DNA of 64,000 bases from Rhynchospora pubera (GCA_028095005.1 CM051462.1:170447955-170511954), one strand, 5' to 3'; positions 21,608 through 33,250 are shown, counted from the first letter of the stretch. Notes: generated by a model from the letters alone, not told the origin. Numbers and translations are program-made.

Positions 21608-22781
21608 GCTATGAGTATGCAAGAATAAACTTTTTTCACTACTTGACTTTTTTGCTTGGTAATATACACATTTTTTTATAATAAACTTTTGCAAAATATT
21701 TTACACTTCATATCAAAAGATAGATGATTGAACTTGGGTTATTTTGATTGGTAATGTACAGAAAATTGTTAAATTGAATAACAAAAGATATCCTGGATGA
21801 TGTTCCTTATATATTTTAATTTAGCCAACCGGTACCACTCAGATTATAAGTTAAATTCAACAAATAACCTGAATGATGTTCCTTATCTATTTGGGATTTT
21901 TTTTTTTTTTTGATGATGAAGCCCGTGGGCAGAGTATTTATTATAAATAAAATAAAGTTTTAGTATTTTACATGGCCGAAATAAAATAAAGTTTGGGCCC
22001 ACTAAGATACACACCCAAATGAGAAAAGGAAAAGAAAATAAAAAAAAAAGATAAAAGGCTCTTGGCCTAATGAGCTTGAACTGAGATAGGGCTAACCCTA
22101 GAAATAAAAACTTTCTAAAAATCCCAGTGCCGCACTGCTTAAACAGCTCGAGTCCATTTCGAGCTATCGCCATTTGGAAAAGTTGTATTCCTCCTAGCTG
22201 CTCTAATCGATCTTCGAAGATGTAAAGAAGTGAGACTTGATCTGGAAATCTTCAGTAAAAGAAACTGTTATTGCAAGAGAGAAACCTGCAGATAAGCCCA
22301 TTTCCTTGCTCCGATTTGCATTGTCGTAGCAGGTCTTCATTTCTGTAACTGAATAGGTATTATCCTCTGTCTTCTTTCCAATTTTGAGTAAATAGATCTA
22401 GTTGTTTTGCATCTGATTCTGAAAACTAGATTAAATTTGGCCAGCTTCAGAGTCGATTCTTCTGAAGTCAACTTCAGTTTCGGGCAGATGGTGGAGTGTG
22501 AAGTTCTTGTAGAGAGCTTGCTGACTCATAATTTTGCAAGCGTTATCTGTCCAAGGTAAAGAACTCAACCAAAGGTAAGAATTTTTCCAGAGGGGAAAAA
22601 ATAGAAAAAGATTAGTTAAAAAAGGTTCAGTAACAACTACTTATAAGAAATATTTTTGTTTTTGTTTATAATAATTTTTTTTTTTAAAGAAAATAAAAGT
22701 TCAACATTTAATTTTTAAAAAATTAATTAATATGAATTAATTAATTTTTGTTGAATGTAAATTTCAGAAAGGAAAGAAAGC

Positions 22782-25700
22782 TTACCGGTTCTGAACAGTG
22801 CAGTGAGGATGTTGTCTTTCAAAGTCTTCCTCCTGCAAATATCCTGGTACCTCTTTATCAATGTAAGGGGAAATATTAATTATGTTATGGCTAGCACACT
22901 GTAGTTTCCTTCCAGTTTTAGCTAAGAAGTCTGCTGGTTTTAATTTTGTTCTGGGGCAGAATGCTATGTTAATATTATAAGGTAAATGTTTGATTGTGGT
23001 CACAATCTGGACAATGGTTTCAAGACTTCTCCAGTTAGGTATAATGTTAAAATCATTGGTTTGGATAAATTGGGCAAGGATCTTGCAATCTGTCAGAATA
23101 GTGTATGAAACCTCACCTTGTGAGTCTTTATATTTCAGGCAGTTTAAAGTCATAAGGATGGCCTCAGATTCAGCATGGAAAGGGCAGTGAGTCTTTGTTG
23201 TCATGGTTTCAGTCCAGATCAATCGATTGCGGGTGTCATAGCAAATGGCAGCCATTCCAGTTGTTTTGTTAGTAGTCCAGGAAGCATCTACAAGGATAAT
23301 AAAATGAGAGTACGGTAACAAAACCTTGTCATTCAAATAAAGTTTTTTAGAGGAGTTTGAAGTATTATGTCTTTTAATTAGAAGGTTTTCAGCCAGACCT
23401 AATAGATTATTGGGTTGTAATTGTGAGGACTTAAATAGGTAATTGTTCCTGGATTTCCATATACACCAAAGGATATTGCATGCCAATGCAAAGTCTGTAG
23501 TTGGTAAGTTGACTAGCAAAAAATGTAGGGCATCTTTGAAATGGAAAGGAAGTGCATCTGTTTTGAGGGATAAAGAACTTTGGTACCAGATAGATCTTGA
23601 GAAAGGACAATGCAAAAGGATGTGTGAAGTGTTATCCTCATAATGACCACAAATGAGGCATTGGTTGACTATGTTAGGGAATATTTTTTTTAGTCTGTGT
23701 CCGGTTAAGAGTCCATTATGGTAGGCTCTCCAAATAAAAACTTTGACTCTCGGAATTAAGTAGTTACATTTCCAGATTTTTTTTCAATTAATTTGGATTG
23801 TAGGTTGATCAGATATTTGCATCTGTAAAACTTTGTACCCTTCTTTTGTTGTGTAGTTACCGGTTTTGGATAAATCCCAAATCAATCTATCTGGTACTAA
23901 TGAAATTTGTTTTGGTATAGGTGCATTCCTTATAATGGATCTCTTCTGCTTGGTATTGAAGAGGAGGGTTAACATTTGGGAGTTCCACTTGGCTTCACGG
24001 TGACAGTAGAGAGAGGATATGGATATTTCTTGGGATTTGAAGGTAATGGTTCTTTTGTTCCAATTTTTAAACCAAGGTTGATTTTGTGCTGGAACTGTTA
24101 AGCCGGATTGGATATCCCAATGGATGTTGTCAAGAAAAAAGGATTTGAGAGCTTGTATATCTTTCCAAAGTTTACTACTGCCTTTAAGATTGTTTGTTCC
24201 CCAAAGCCCTTTATCCCAGCAATACTTACCTTTGACTTGTTCAACCCATTTGATAGGTTTGTTTGAGGCCAGATTCCAAACATTTTTTAACATTAAGGAT
24301 GGGATTGATTAAAAAGGGTGAGGTCTTTAATGCCCAAACCCCCCCAGTTCAATTGGTAATGTAGCTTGAGTCCAAGAAATTGGGTTTATGAACTGGTTTT
24401 GCGATTTACCCCAAAAAAATTGTCGCAGAACTTTATTAATTGAATTGATCATACCTTTGTTCCATAAGGAAATGGAGAAGAGGTGGACCGGCAGGGAGCA
24501 GAGAGTCGACTTGATCAGGGTCAGCCTTCCGGCATGAGAAAGGAGGTCCCGTTTCCAACCCCCAAGTTTTTGATGTAATTTTTGTAAAATTAATTGCGAA
24601 GTGTATGTATTGTATGAGGGGGGCTGGGCTAGGGAAACTCCGAGGTATGAATCCAATTCCTCTCCTCTTTTTGCTTTCAAGATTGATATGGTCGTGGTTT
24701 GTAACTCCGCTGGACATTTGTTACTAAACCAAATCTTAGACTTGTGAGGGTTGATATGAAGTCCAGAGACTGTAGAAAAATATGTTAGTGTAATTAGCCA
24801 ATTTTGGACATTCAAGTTAGTACAGGTTCCAAAGATAAGGACATCGTCAGCGTAAATTACGTGAGTGATGGGGGGGACATTTGGTTGAAAGTTTGATACC
24901 TGTTATACAAGTTTGAGTCTCTCGTAGGTAGATAAGTCTTGAGAGTCCCTCCATAGCCAGAACAAATAGGAGAGGTGATAATGGACAGCCTTGTCGGAGA
25001 CCTCTCGTAGGTCTGATAAAGCTTCCTTTATTACTTGAACCATTAATTTCTATTGTAATGGTACTATTTGTTAGACAATGAAGTATTAATAGCCAAAGGT
25101 CTTTTGGAAAATTTAGGTATTCAAGTATCTTTTCTAAGTAGGCCCACCGAACAGTATCAAATGCTTTCGTTATGTCAGCTTTAAGGAGAAAGCCTTCTTC
25201 TTGGTACTGTGAGGAGGTAAATGAATGCATAACCTCTTTCACTAGGTGGATGCTGTCAGTTATATTACGGCCTTTTATGAAAGCTGTTTGAGTGTCAGAG
25301 ATGACCTCTGAAATGTATAGTTTTAATCTGGATGAAATTATTTTCATGAGTAAACGGTAGGTAATATTTCCAACACTAATAGGTCTATATTCAAAGGTTG
25401 TTTTTGCATCTTCGGTTTTCTTTATGAGGACCATTCTACCTTTTAGCCAATTAGGAGGGACGGTTTTTGTTTTAAAACATTCAATGATAGCCTCTGTCAA
25501 GGTGTCACCTACAATGGGCCAAAGGTTTTGTAAAAATTTTGTTGTAATTCCATCGGGACCAGGTGCACTGTGAGGTGACATCGAGAAGAGGGTGTCAAAA
25601 ATTTCGATTTTGGTAGGCAAGGAGGATAGGTTTTGTTGTGTTTCATTTGAGAATTTTGTTCCTGGTAGGCTTTGTAAGGTTTCAAAGAAATGCTCGAGAG

Positions 25701-26920
25701 TAACAGGTGAGGAGATTAGATTAGAATTTTCAGAGTAAAGTTGTTTATAATATCTAATAAATGCACCTGTTATTTTTTAGTCCTTTGTGATAGTTTGACC
25801 CATGTCTGTTTGTAGTTCTGCTATGTTGTTGCGCCTTCGTCGCACCGTAGCCATTGTATGAAAAAATCGAGTGTTGCGGTCCCCTTCCTCTGCCCATTTA
25901 ATTCTCGATCTCTGTCGCCAGTATTCGTTGTTGAGTGTCTCAGCCTCCCATCTGTCTCTAAGTAGTTGTCTTTCAATTCGTGGATCCTGCTGAAGTGGAT
26001 GCAAGGATTGAAAATCAGAGATTTGTTTATCAATATATCTCAAAAGTTTAGGAGGTGATGGTTTTTGCTGTGACCATGTTTTGATAGTTGCAGTCAAGGA
26101 TTGTAGTTTAATATCCCAATTTGAGTTTTTGGATTTGTTCCAGGAATGCTCACATATAAAAGAAAAATCCTTGTCATGGAACCAAGCATGTTCAATACGA
26201 AAAGGCTTGAAAATTTTTTTAAAACCATCTGTTTTGAGGACAATAGGGCAATGATCACTTTTTATTCTAGGTAGATGTTTTACCATAGTAGATGGATGTA
26301 GGCTTAACCAGGAAGATGTAACTAGGAATCTATCTAATCTCTCAAAGATAGGTGTTGATGTGTGTTGCCTTCCGACCCAGGTGTAAGCAGGACCTGAAAA
26401 GTCAAGATCTAGCAAGCCAGAATTAGATATAAAATTTTTAAAATAGTGGTCATCTATTCTAAGCTTGGGAGAACCATCGTGTTTATCTCTCGAAGAACTG
26501 ATAGCATTAAAATCTCCAGTGATACAGGTAGGCGTGTTAAGGAGAAGGATTTGTTGTATATAGTTCCAGAAATTTTTTGTTTTGTTTTCTAGAAGGGTCT
26601 CCATAAACACCGATTAAGTACCAAGGTGGTTTGTGAGGTTGAATAATTTTTGCCCAAATGTGATTTTGAGTCACCTCTAAGACTTTTAGGTTGATTAAGT
26701 CAGACCAACAAATTGCAATTCCACCCGATAAACCCTTAGAAGGGTAAAAAGTGTTGTTCTTGAGAGGTAAGGTGGGTAGAATTTTGGTGATTCGTTCAGT
26801 TGAGGCTTTGGTCTCTGATAGAAAGATAATGTTCGCCTGGGTCGATAGGAGGAGATCTCTAATGAACTGATGTTTCCGCGGCCCTCCAATACCGCGGCAG
26901 TTCCAACCTATGATATTCAT
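22782..26920 (-). pseudogene. LINE ORF2 (endonuclease, reverse transcriptase, RNase H), disrupted
   Basis: The frame starts with ATG at 26920-26918, overlapping the ORF1 stop. The apurinic-type endonuclease shows IIGWNCRGIGG, SETKA, TGDFNAI and SDHCPI. Reverse transcriptase shows SAPGPDGITTKFL, ADITKAFDTVRWAYL, GLRQGCPLSPLLF and the catalytic YADD (24843-24854). A zf-RVT segment (about 23640-23760) and an RNase H domain (VDASWTTN, AESEAI, TDCK, about 23325-22880) follow. Breaks: a frameshift in an A-run within 26537-26610, an in-frame TAA at 25777-25779, a frameshift at a seven-base G-run (plus strand 24870-24876) just before YADD, another at a seven-base C-run (24339-24345), and an in-frame TGA at 23784-23786. 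It cannot make a full protein as read; mutation and sequence error are both possible at the homopolymers. Confidence 0.92.
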
Positions 26921-29196
26921 AAAGGTGGAGGAGGCGCATCCGGGTGCGCCTCCTTCACCCTTTTAGGACCCGGTGAACCCGAGATTTCTTCCTTAGAAGA
27001 GGAAGATTCAATTAGAAGGGTCTTACTATATGGTCCTCGCTTTTGTGAAGTCTGTAGTTTTTTTGTGGGAAGAGATGGACTTACAAACAGGTTCCTAGTC
27101 TTAGGTCTGACTGCTCGTGTTTTAGGGTTAGGGCTAGGCTCCTCCACAATCGCCTTACCCTTGCGGTCTTTGCTTGTATTACCTTCAAAACGAAAGTTTT
27201 GATTGGTGGAGGTTGTTGTCAGCAGTTCCTGTTCTCCAAGTTCGGTAGTCATGTGAGGAGTTTGGTCATCTTGTTTGCCTGAGGAACAAGAGTTTGTTGA
27301 TTCAAATAAATCATTTGCCTCTCGAAATTGATGTAATCTTGTTGGACAATTAAAAAGATCATGGCCAAGAAAGCCACAATGTTTGCAAATTTTGTCAATT
27401 CTTTCATAAGTGATGCTAACCATAATGTCGCCCAGGTCTGGGTGAGATAATGGTATTTCTTCATATAAAGGCTTGTCAATTTTAATGCGAAGTTTCTGAC
27501 GATAATAGGTTTGGCCTGAATTTATGGTGGCCTTGGGATCCGACAGGGGTGTACCAATAGCAAAAGTTAGAGATTGAATACCTTTTTCAGTCAGAAAATC
27601 GTGTGGTATATTGTGGAACTGAACCCAAGCTTCCATGAAGTCCACTTGACGATTATGACTGTCTTGTTCATTGAGGAATCGTCGAATAATGATCGGATCT
27701 CCTCTGTGGTTTAGGATTCCTCTTTCGAGTGCTCTTGAGAGATCTTCTTGATTGCAAAATTTTACCACAAAGATATTACGTATAGTAGTTTCTGTAAAGG
27801 TAGTGGATTTGTTGGCTCTCCATGCTTCAATCATGGATTTGCGTAGCCTATTTGTATCTACAAGCCTATCAGAAACCACTCGTAATAAGGCTTGAAGGGG
27901 CCAGTCCGGCGATTTAGTGTCTGCCCTGGTCAGTTGTATGGTCGGGCCCCGTCTAGAACCAGTGGATGATAGATCTGCAAATTTGTTGATCAGTTCATTT
28001 GGGTGAGGCATTGTAGACATGGTTGTAAAGGCCGGTATGGGACCTAGGATAGATGATTTTGGTTTAGAATGTTCTTTAGAAATAGGGATATGAGGGTGAA
28101 CAGTGGGTTGACGAATTATTGTTTTTTTAGAAAGGTTTAAGATAATAGTTTTTGAGGAATTTTTTTGTTGAAGTTCTACTTGTATAGGCAGAGTGTGTGG
28201 TAATTTTCTGGGGGTGTGACGAAGGGGTGTTAGTAAAAGGGGTGGGGTAGGATTATTAGGTACTAAGTTATTAGAAATGAAAAGGTGCGAACCTGAAGGG
28301 GTGCTTCCTGTTGCACCTGTTTGTGTGTCATGTGAATTGTTTTGTAGACTAGGTGTACCCTGGATGCTGTGAACCGATTGTGAGGTTGAGTCTGGTCCGC
28401 CTGGATCATCGGAAGGTTGTGAACCCGGCGGTCCTCCGACTTGATTTTGTGGCTGAGGGCCAGCGTTTCCACCAAAACAACGCATAAGGTTGCGTTGATG
28501 AATGGCAAAAAGTTGTTCTTCTGGGGTTTTATCACCTTCAAATGTGTCATAGTCTTCTGGAGGTATTATCCAACCATTAGGGCTCCAATCATCAATTGTG
28601 ATTGGGCAAATGGTCCACCTGTTTTCATAATCATATAGCATCTCCTCTGGGATTGCTAATGGGTCTCGACAATTGATCCAAAGTCTTAGAACTGATCTGT
28701 CCCGTTGGCTTAGAGATGCCGGGTATACAATAGATATAGCTTTACCAAAATTCGAAATAGATTTTCGAATGCAATGGTCATCCCATATTCGCATAGGGAA
28801 TTTGTAAATGCTTATACGGACCACATATGTAAAGTATGGAAAATGCAAATCTGGGTCTCTGAACAGCGATAAGGCAAGGCCATTATCTGCTGCGTCATCC
28901 ATGAAGTCCCTTATTAGTCGAAAAGCACTTACTGTATTTGGTAGTTGAATAAGAACTTGATATGGAGACCAGCGAAAACATTGAATTTCTGTGATAGGAC
29001 GATTCACCATATCTCCAATAAATCTCTTGATTCGACCGTCAGTCCAGTGAATATGAGGGTTTGTAGTTGTGGCTAAGATGGCTTGGGACATCTCGGCTGG
29101 GATTGTGTTAGTCAGATCATATTCGTCGAAACAGATGCGGTTACGGCGGATGCGGTGCTGTAGGAAAGGATAGGTGGGTAAGGGAACGTTCTCCAT
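26917..29196 (-). CDS. LINE ORF1 (gag-like, DUF4283 and CCHC zinc knuckle)
   Basis: Uninterrupted 759-codon frame. The C-terminal half has a DUF4283-type segment (about residues 420-595, including WPLQALLRVVSDRLV and EAWVQFHNIPHDFL) followed by one zinc knuckle CKHCGFLGHDLFNC (CX2CX4HX4C, about residue 600). The N-terminal 240 residues also look DUF4283-like (FRWSPYQVLIQLPN, then YVVRISIYKFPMRIW), joined to the second by a long Ser/Pro/Gly-rich linker. ORF1 proteins of L1 elements bind the element RNA and form the retrotransposition particle. The stop overlaps the ORF2 start as ATGA. It is intact although ORF2 is broken. Confidence 0.88.
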   Translation of the reverse strand: MENVPLPTYPFLQHRIRRNRICFDEYDLTNTIPAEMSQAILATTTNPHIHWTDGRIKRFIGDMVNRPITEIQCFRWSPYQVLIQLPNTVSAFRLIRDFMDDAADNGLALSLFRDPDLHFPYFTYVVRISIYKFPMRIWDDHCIRKSISNFGKAISIVYPASLSQRDRSVLRLWINCRDPLAIPEEMLYDYENRWTICPITIDDWSPNGWIIPPEDYDTFEGDKTPEEQLFAIHQRNLMRCFGGNAGPQPQNQVGGPPGSQPSDDPGGPDSTSQSVHSIQGTPSLQNNSHDTQTGATGSTPSGSHLFISNNLVPNNPTPPLLLTPLRHTPRKLPHTLPIQVELQQKNSSKTIILNLSKKTIIRQPTVHPHIPISKEHSKPKSSILGPIPAFTTMSTMPHPNELINKFADLSSTGSRRGPTIQLTRADTKSPDWPLQALLRVVSDRLVDTNRLRKSMIEAWRANKSTTFTETTIRNIFVVKFCNQEDLSRALERGILNHRGDPIIIRRFLNEQDSHNRQVDFMEAWVQFHNIPHDFLTEKGIQSLTFAIGTPLSDPKATINSGQTYYRQKLRIKIDKPLYEEIPLSHPDLGDIMVSITYERIDKICKHCGFLGHDLFNCPTRLHQFREANDLFESTNSCSSGKQDDQTPHMTTELGEQELLTTTSTNQNFRFEGNTSKDRKGKAIVEEPSPNPKTRAVRPKTRNLFVSPSLPTKKLQTSQKRGPYSKTLLIESSSSKEEISGSPGPKRVKEAHPDAPPPPL

Positions 29197-29509
29197 AATT
29201 GTGTTGAGAGTACAAAAAAAAGTTTAGAGAAGAGGTAAGGACAGTCCGAAAAATAGAGGAATAGAGAGAGAGAGGGATAAGGGAATAGAGAGAGATAGGG
29301 ATGGAGAGAATGAGAAAAAGGTTTCCGGCAAAGGAGGGAAAAAGGTTATGTAGCGAGGTTTTTTTCATGGAAATCGCCATGGAAATCGCAAAAATCGCCC
29401 AAGGGTCGCCTTCCAGTATTCAAACAGAGATATATCATAGAACGGTTATACGATCGAGGAACAAAGGAAATGAATGGTCTTTGTCGCCAGAATTATCTAT
29501 TTGGGATTT

Positions 29510-30090
29510 GATGGCCAATAATCATTTTATCTTGGTCAATTGTTCCACCTCCGAATAGCGGCTGGTCTTGGCAGTGCAAGATGACCATCCAATTGAAACA
29601 TGTATGCTCTTGGAAGTAATACCCAATCTGCCACGCTACTCCTCGATCAAACTAATTTATCAATTTAGTATTGAACCTAACTAATTTATCAATCCAGCAT
29701 AGGAGAGGTACAATTGCGTACACTACTGGTAAGATAACAATGGTTATTTCAATGTAGTATTGAACCTAACTAATTTATCAATTTATTATAAGAGTTTGCA
29801 ACTAATTATTTAATTCTCTTTTATTTTTTAGACGCCATCAAATACCCTTTTATTCTCATTGTAGTTATTCTGTCATCTGTAAATAAATAGTTGTAAACAA
29901 TAGTGTCTTATTTTTTAGGGAATTTGTTACTTTAATGATTGATGGCAATCTGAACCGGAAAAATAAATTATGAAATAAATAAATGATTAAAAGATCAGCT
30001 TAAGAGGACCATTATCGCGTTTCGCACGAAATCATGGCTATGTAGATAGATATTAATTACAAATAATCATCGATATTTATAGTAAAAAAT
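29510..30090. other. Intergenic, short direct repeats
   Basis: Right of the LINE the interrupted sequence resumes. AGTATTGAACCTAACTAATT occurs twice (about 29670 and 29757), forming an 87-bp-spaced direct repeat. No gene. This segment may belong to the Helitron whose 3' end is at 30120. Confidence 0.4.
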
Positions 30091-30120
30091 GAATCGCGCA
30101 ACGCGCGAGATTCGCACTAG
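30091..30120 (+). mobile_element. Helitron 3' terminus
   Basis: TCGCGCAACGCGCGA forms a hairpin with a short loop, followed after a few bases by CACTAG and then T. A GC-rich hairpin just before CTRR and insertion before T are the classical plant Helitron 3' signature. The matching 5' end (TC after A) could not be placed, so the size of the element is unknown and it may be a fragment. Confidence 0.65.
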
Positions 30121-30514
30121 TGTATTCCAATTTGTTCTTTTTTTCTTTACCGCACGGTATCGACTACCATCCGGCAATTTTCGTAAAGAAAAAGCAATTA
30201 ATTGGTTCAAAAGTTAACTTTGACGCTCATGAAATCTGCAACACTTCATCATTAAAAGTAGGAAGGCTTAACTATAATTTGCTGTAAAACCTAAGAAACT
30301 CTTTTGAGGGTAACTTAAATATATAATGTGAATTTAAATTTTTTTTTTGTAAATATAACTAATCAGTTTACTATAACAAAACTCTGGAAAATTTTCAAAC
30401 GAGAGACGTCTCCCTCCACTTTATTACTGAGGAAACAGAAATTACTCGAGACAACACACTATGCAGCATTTTTTTCTCTTTTTTCTTTTTTTTAAATAAG
30501 GTCATTTATTTATG

Positions 30515-30676
30515 AGACTTAGCTCTTGGTCTAGTGGCAAAGAACAATGCACCTTGATTTTTTGAGTGATGAGTGAAAGGTCGCAGGTTCGAAACCCGGC
30601 TGGAGAGTCTTTCATAGATATTTAATTTAAAAATAATTTTGGTGACTTAGACCTCCAATTTATCTTAAAAAAAAAT
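30515..30676 (+). mobile_element. tRNA-derived SINE, copy 3
   Basis: Plus-strand box A-like TGGTCTAGTGGCAAAG and box B GGTTCGAAACC, a short body and a 3' A-tract. Flanked by a near-perfect direct repeat TCATTTATTTATGA / TCATTTATTTATAA (about 30502-30514 and 30677-30690); similarity continues some 10 bp further, so the true 5' end may be nearer 30526. Confidence 0.75.
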
Positions 30677-30690
30677 TCATTTATTTATAA

Positions 30691-30826
30691 GACATAGCTC
30701 ACTCTTTGAAATATAATTTATTCACTATATAAAAAAAAAGATGGTCTTTATGTCTTAAGACATAGCTCACTCTTTGAAATATAATTTATTCACTATATAA
30801 AAAAAGATGGTCTTTATAAAGATTTT
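30691..30826. repeat. 68-bp tandem duplication at the left end of the CACTA foldback
   Basis: GACATAGCTCACTCTTTGAA through AGATGGTCTTTAT is present twice, starting at 30691 and 30759. The unit spans flanking sequence and the first bases of the transposon (CACTATATAAAAA), so the element's left end exists in two copies. Confidence 0.9.
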
Positions 30827-31298
30827 TGTAGCTAATTTTTTTTATATTTGACCTTGTTCTATTGCTAGATTAATTTGATGCACTAAATTTAGCAATTTTT
30901 TTTACCAAGACTCAATTTTCTATTAATAGCTCTTTAAAAATCTAGCAATTTATTTTGATAGACTTTTCCGAATCTTGTAATATCTAATATAGCAAAAATA
31001 AATTGCTAGACTTTTTCAAATTGCTACATTAGATATTACAATATTTAGAAAATCTATCAAAAATAAATTGCTAAATTTTTAAGGATCTATTAATAAAAAA
31101 TTGAGTCTTGCCAAAAAAATTCTAGATTTAATACATCAAGTAAATTTAACAATAAAACAATATCCAACATAAATAAAAAAGTCTAGCTATAAATTCTAGA
31201 TTTAATACATCAAGTAAATTTAACAATAAAACAATATCCAACATAAATAAAAAAGTCTAGCTATAAAAATCTATGTAAAGACCATCTTTCTTGTAGTG
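30791..31298. mobile_element. CACTA-type foldback MITE
   Basis: The right end, read on the minus strand, is CACTACAAGAAAGATGGTC, the standard end of En/Spm (CACTA) elements; the left end is CACTATATAAAAAAAGATGG. The flanking 3-bp repeat is ATT (30788-30790 and 31299-31301), the CACTA target-duplication length. The whole element is a long inverted repeat with its centre near 31015: arms share CTAGCAATTTATTTTGATAG-type sequence. If transcribed it would form a long hairpin RNA. The left end could instead be the duplicated copy at 30723. Confidence 0.8.
31119..31266. repeat. 74-bp tandem duplication in the right arm of the CACTA foldback
   Basis: TCTAGATTTAATACATCAAG through GTCTAGCTATAA occurs twice without visible differences (31119-31192 and 31193-31266). 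It is specific to the right arm. Confidence 0.9.
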
Positions 31299-31301
31299 AT
31301 T

Positions 31302-32156
31302 CCTCTTTCGCGCCCAGTGAAAATTGAACTCGTTACTTGAAAGATAATGATGAAGTGATTCATCTCTTGCGCTGCTTGGTTAGTTTTCTCTGCGCCAAGC
31401 GTTTCACAAGCTTTGATTTTGCTTCCCCAACATGAAAGCCTTCGGCATTTTGGAACCATTGTTCCACCTTTCCTCTTTCGTCTGGAAGAAGTGTCCACAA
31501 GTTACAGAAAAACATAAAAAATAAGGTCATTACAATTAAATCTGTAGTGGGATACCCATGATATTGTCAGATTGGTCAGATATTAGAGAAGTTGACAGGG
31601 CCGGATTTTAGATTTGTTGGAGGAGCCGAGGAGCCATGCTAGATAAAAAATGGGTATTGCTCTTACAGAAGAGATTCAATTAAATGAATGATTGTTTACA
31701 TTTGTAAATTGACAAAACTTCTTGGCAAAATATTAAAAATAGGTACAATTCAAAAATGTTTAGTTGAATTAACATAGTATACACATCAGAAATACAGATT
31801 TCTAGAAGCTAGCCAATTAGTGATTTACTGTAAGGAATCAGTTCCCTTAATTGTAATTAGAACAAAATCAATAAAGACGGTAAAATATTTTTGCTTTAGT
31901 TACCAACATGCTGTTAGTAAACCTTTAAATATTGATTTTGTAGATGATGAAGTTGGAATTAGGAGTGTATATGTGCAGCAGCAGCAGCTCCTCCGGAAGC
32001 TCCATGTACTAGCACTTGCACCACCAGTCTAGCACCCTCTACGACTATGACTAATCAACCAAATAAGCCCACTACCACCAACACCTGTCCGGCTCTCCGT
32101 TCATTCATATATCGTACTTTACAAAAGCCCCAAATAAATCCGGCCCAATACTCCTT
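31302..32156. other. Intergenic, no gene recognised
   Basis: Only short chance open frames on both strands. No repeat boundary seen. Confidence 0.5.
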
Positions 32157-32361
32157 TGTGTTTGGATGAGCATGAAATAAAGAATTTCGGTATGTGTGTT
32201 TATCCAAATTCTTTATTCTTATACTACGATTTTGTTAGTACAGGAATAAGGGCCCAAATTCCTTATTCTTGTGTTGTTTGGGTTGCACAAGAATAAGAAT
32301 AAGCACGCATACCGAAATTCCTTATTTTTATTCCTTATTCCATGCTCATCCAAACACACCC
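32157..32361. mobile_element. Foldback MITE with GTGTTTGGATGAGCATG ends
   Basis: GTGTTTGGATGAGCATG (32159-32175) is exactly reverse-complemented at 32341-32357, and the inner AAAGAATTTCGGTATG / CATACCGAAATTCC words extend the inverted repeat. Typical of small plant MITEs; the target duplication is not clear, so the superfamily is left open. Confidence 0.75.
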
Positions 32362-33241
32362 CTTGTTTTTTTCCTTTTTCTTTGACATTAGTCACATTAC
32401 CCTTACCCAACACAACACTTGTTGTTATTTGTTAATCGATTAAGCTATTTCGTATAAATAAAAATTTCATTTTAGAATTCATTTAATACTAATTCAACAG
32501 ATAAAAAAATTTAATAAATCTTGTTAACTGTGACAATATTTTGTAATACGTAAATATTTTAATATCTTGATTGAATATCAAATCAATTTTAATTTTTTTA
32601 AAATACTAATCGAAATGCATTGATCATAAAGTTTTATAAGATCAATATGTTAGATTCGAAATTTAAATTATAAATTTTATATTTGAAATTAATTACATAA
32701 AAATGTTATATATTTGTGACATAAAAAATTTATAGCAGTAAAATCCTACTCAATTTTTTATTATACCATTCTTAAATAAAAAGAAAAGAAGAAAAAATAA
32801 ACTAGATCCAGCACTCATCTATACTATGAAAATTAAAGTTAACCGATATGGCAAGTTTCTTATGTTTTCTTATTATTTTAGCATTGAATCAAATAAGATG
32901 TAGCGAAACATTCAGTATTTCATATCAAAAGAAAGAACAAAAAACATTGAAAAAAGAATGATAATCATGTTGTGTAATCGGCTCTATTTCACTTTTGCAG
33001 TATTACTTAGGACAGAATTCCTATTATTCCAACTGGGTTATACGGTTATTTAATTCGTTTTTTAAATATAAAGCTGATATTTAATTTCCAAAAAACCTAT
33101 TTTCGAGCATTAACTAATTTTTCTTTTGTACCTCGCAGTCGTAGAAAAATTTTAAAATATCTTTTCCGATTGTGAGGTCAAAGATGCAGGGCACATATTA
33201 GCGTTTCCTCTTTCGAACTAAACACTTGACTCCTGACAATA
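32362..33241. other. Intergenic, very AT-rich, no gene recognised
   Basis: No open frame of interest and no clear repeat. Confidence 0.5.
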
Positions 33242-33250
33242 AATTTTTAT

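Larger units (their letters stand above)
21900..29492 (-). mobile_element. Complete L1-type LINE (non-LTR retrotransposon)
   Basis: The 7.6-kb element lies on the minus strand and is flanked by a perfect 17-bp target duplication TTATCTATTTGGGATTT (21883-21899 and 29493-29509). The 3' end is an A-tract (T-run at 21900-21911 on the plus strand). Order from the 5' end: a roughly 296-bp leader (29492-29197), ORF1 (29196-26917), ORF2 (26920-22782) and an 870-bp 3' region. Domain order endonuclease, reverse transcriptase, zf-RVT, RNase H is that of plant L1 elements carrying an RNase H domain. Full length with an exact target duplication argues for a recent complete insertion, yet ORF2 has five breaks. 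Confidence 0.95.
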
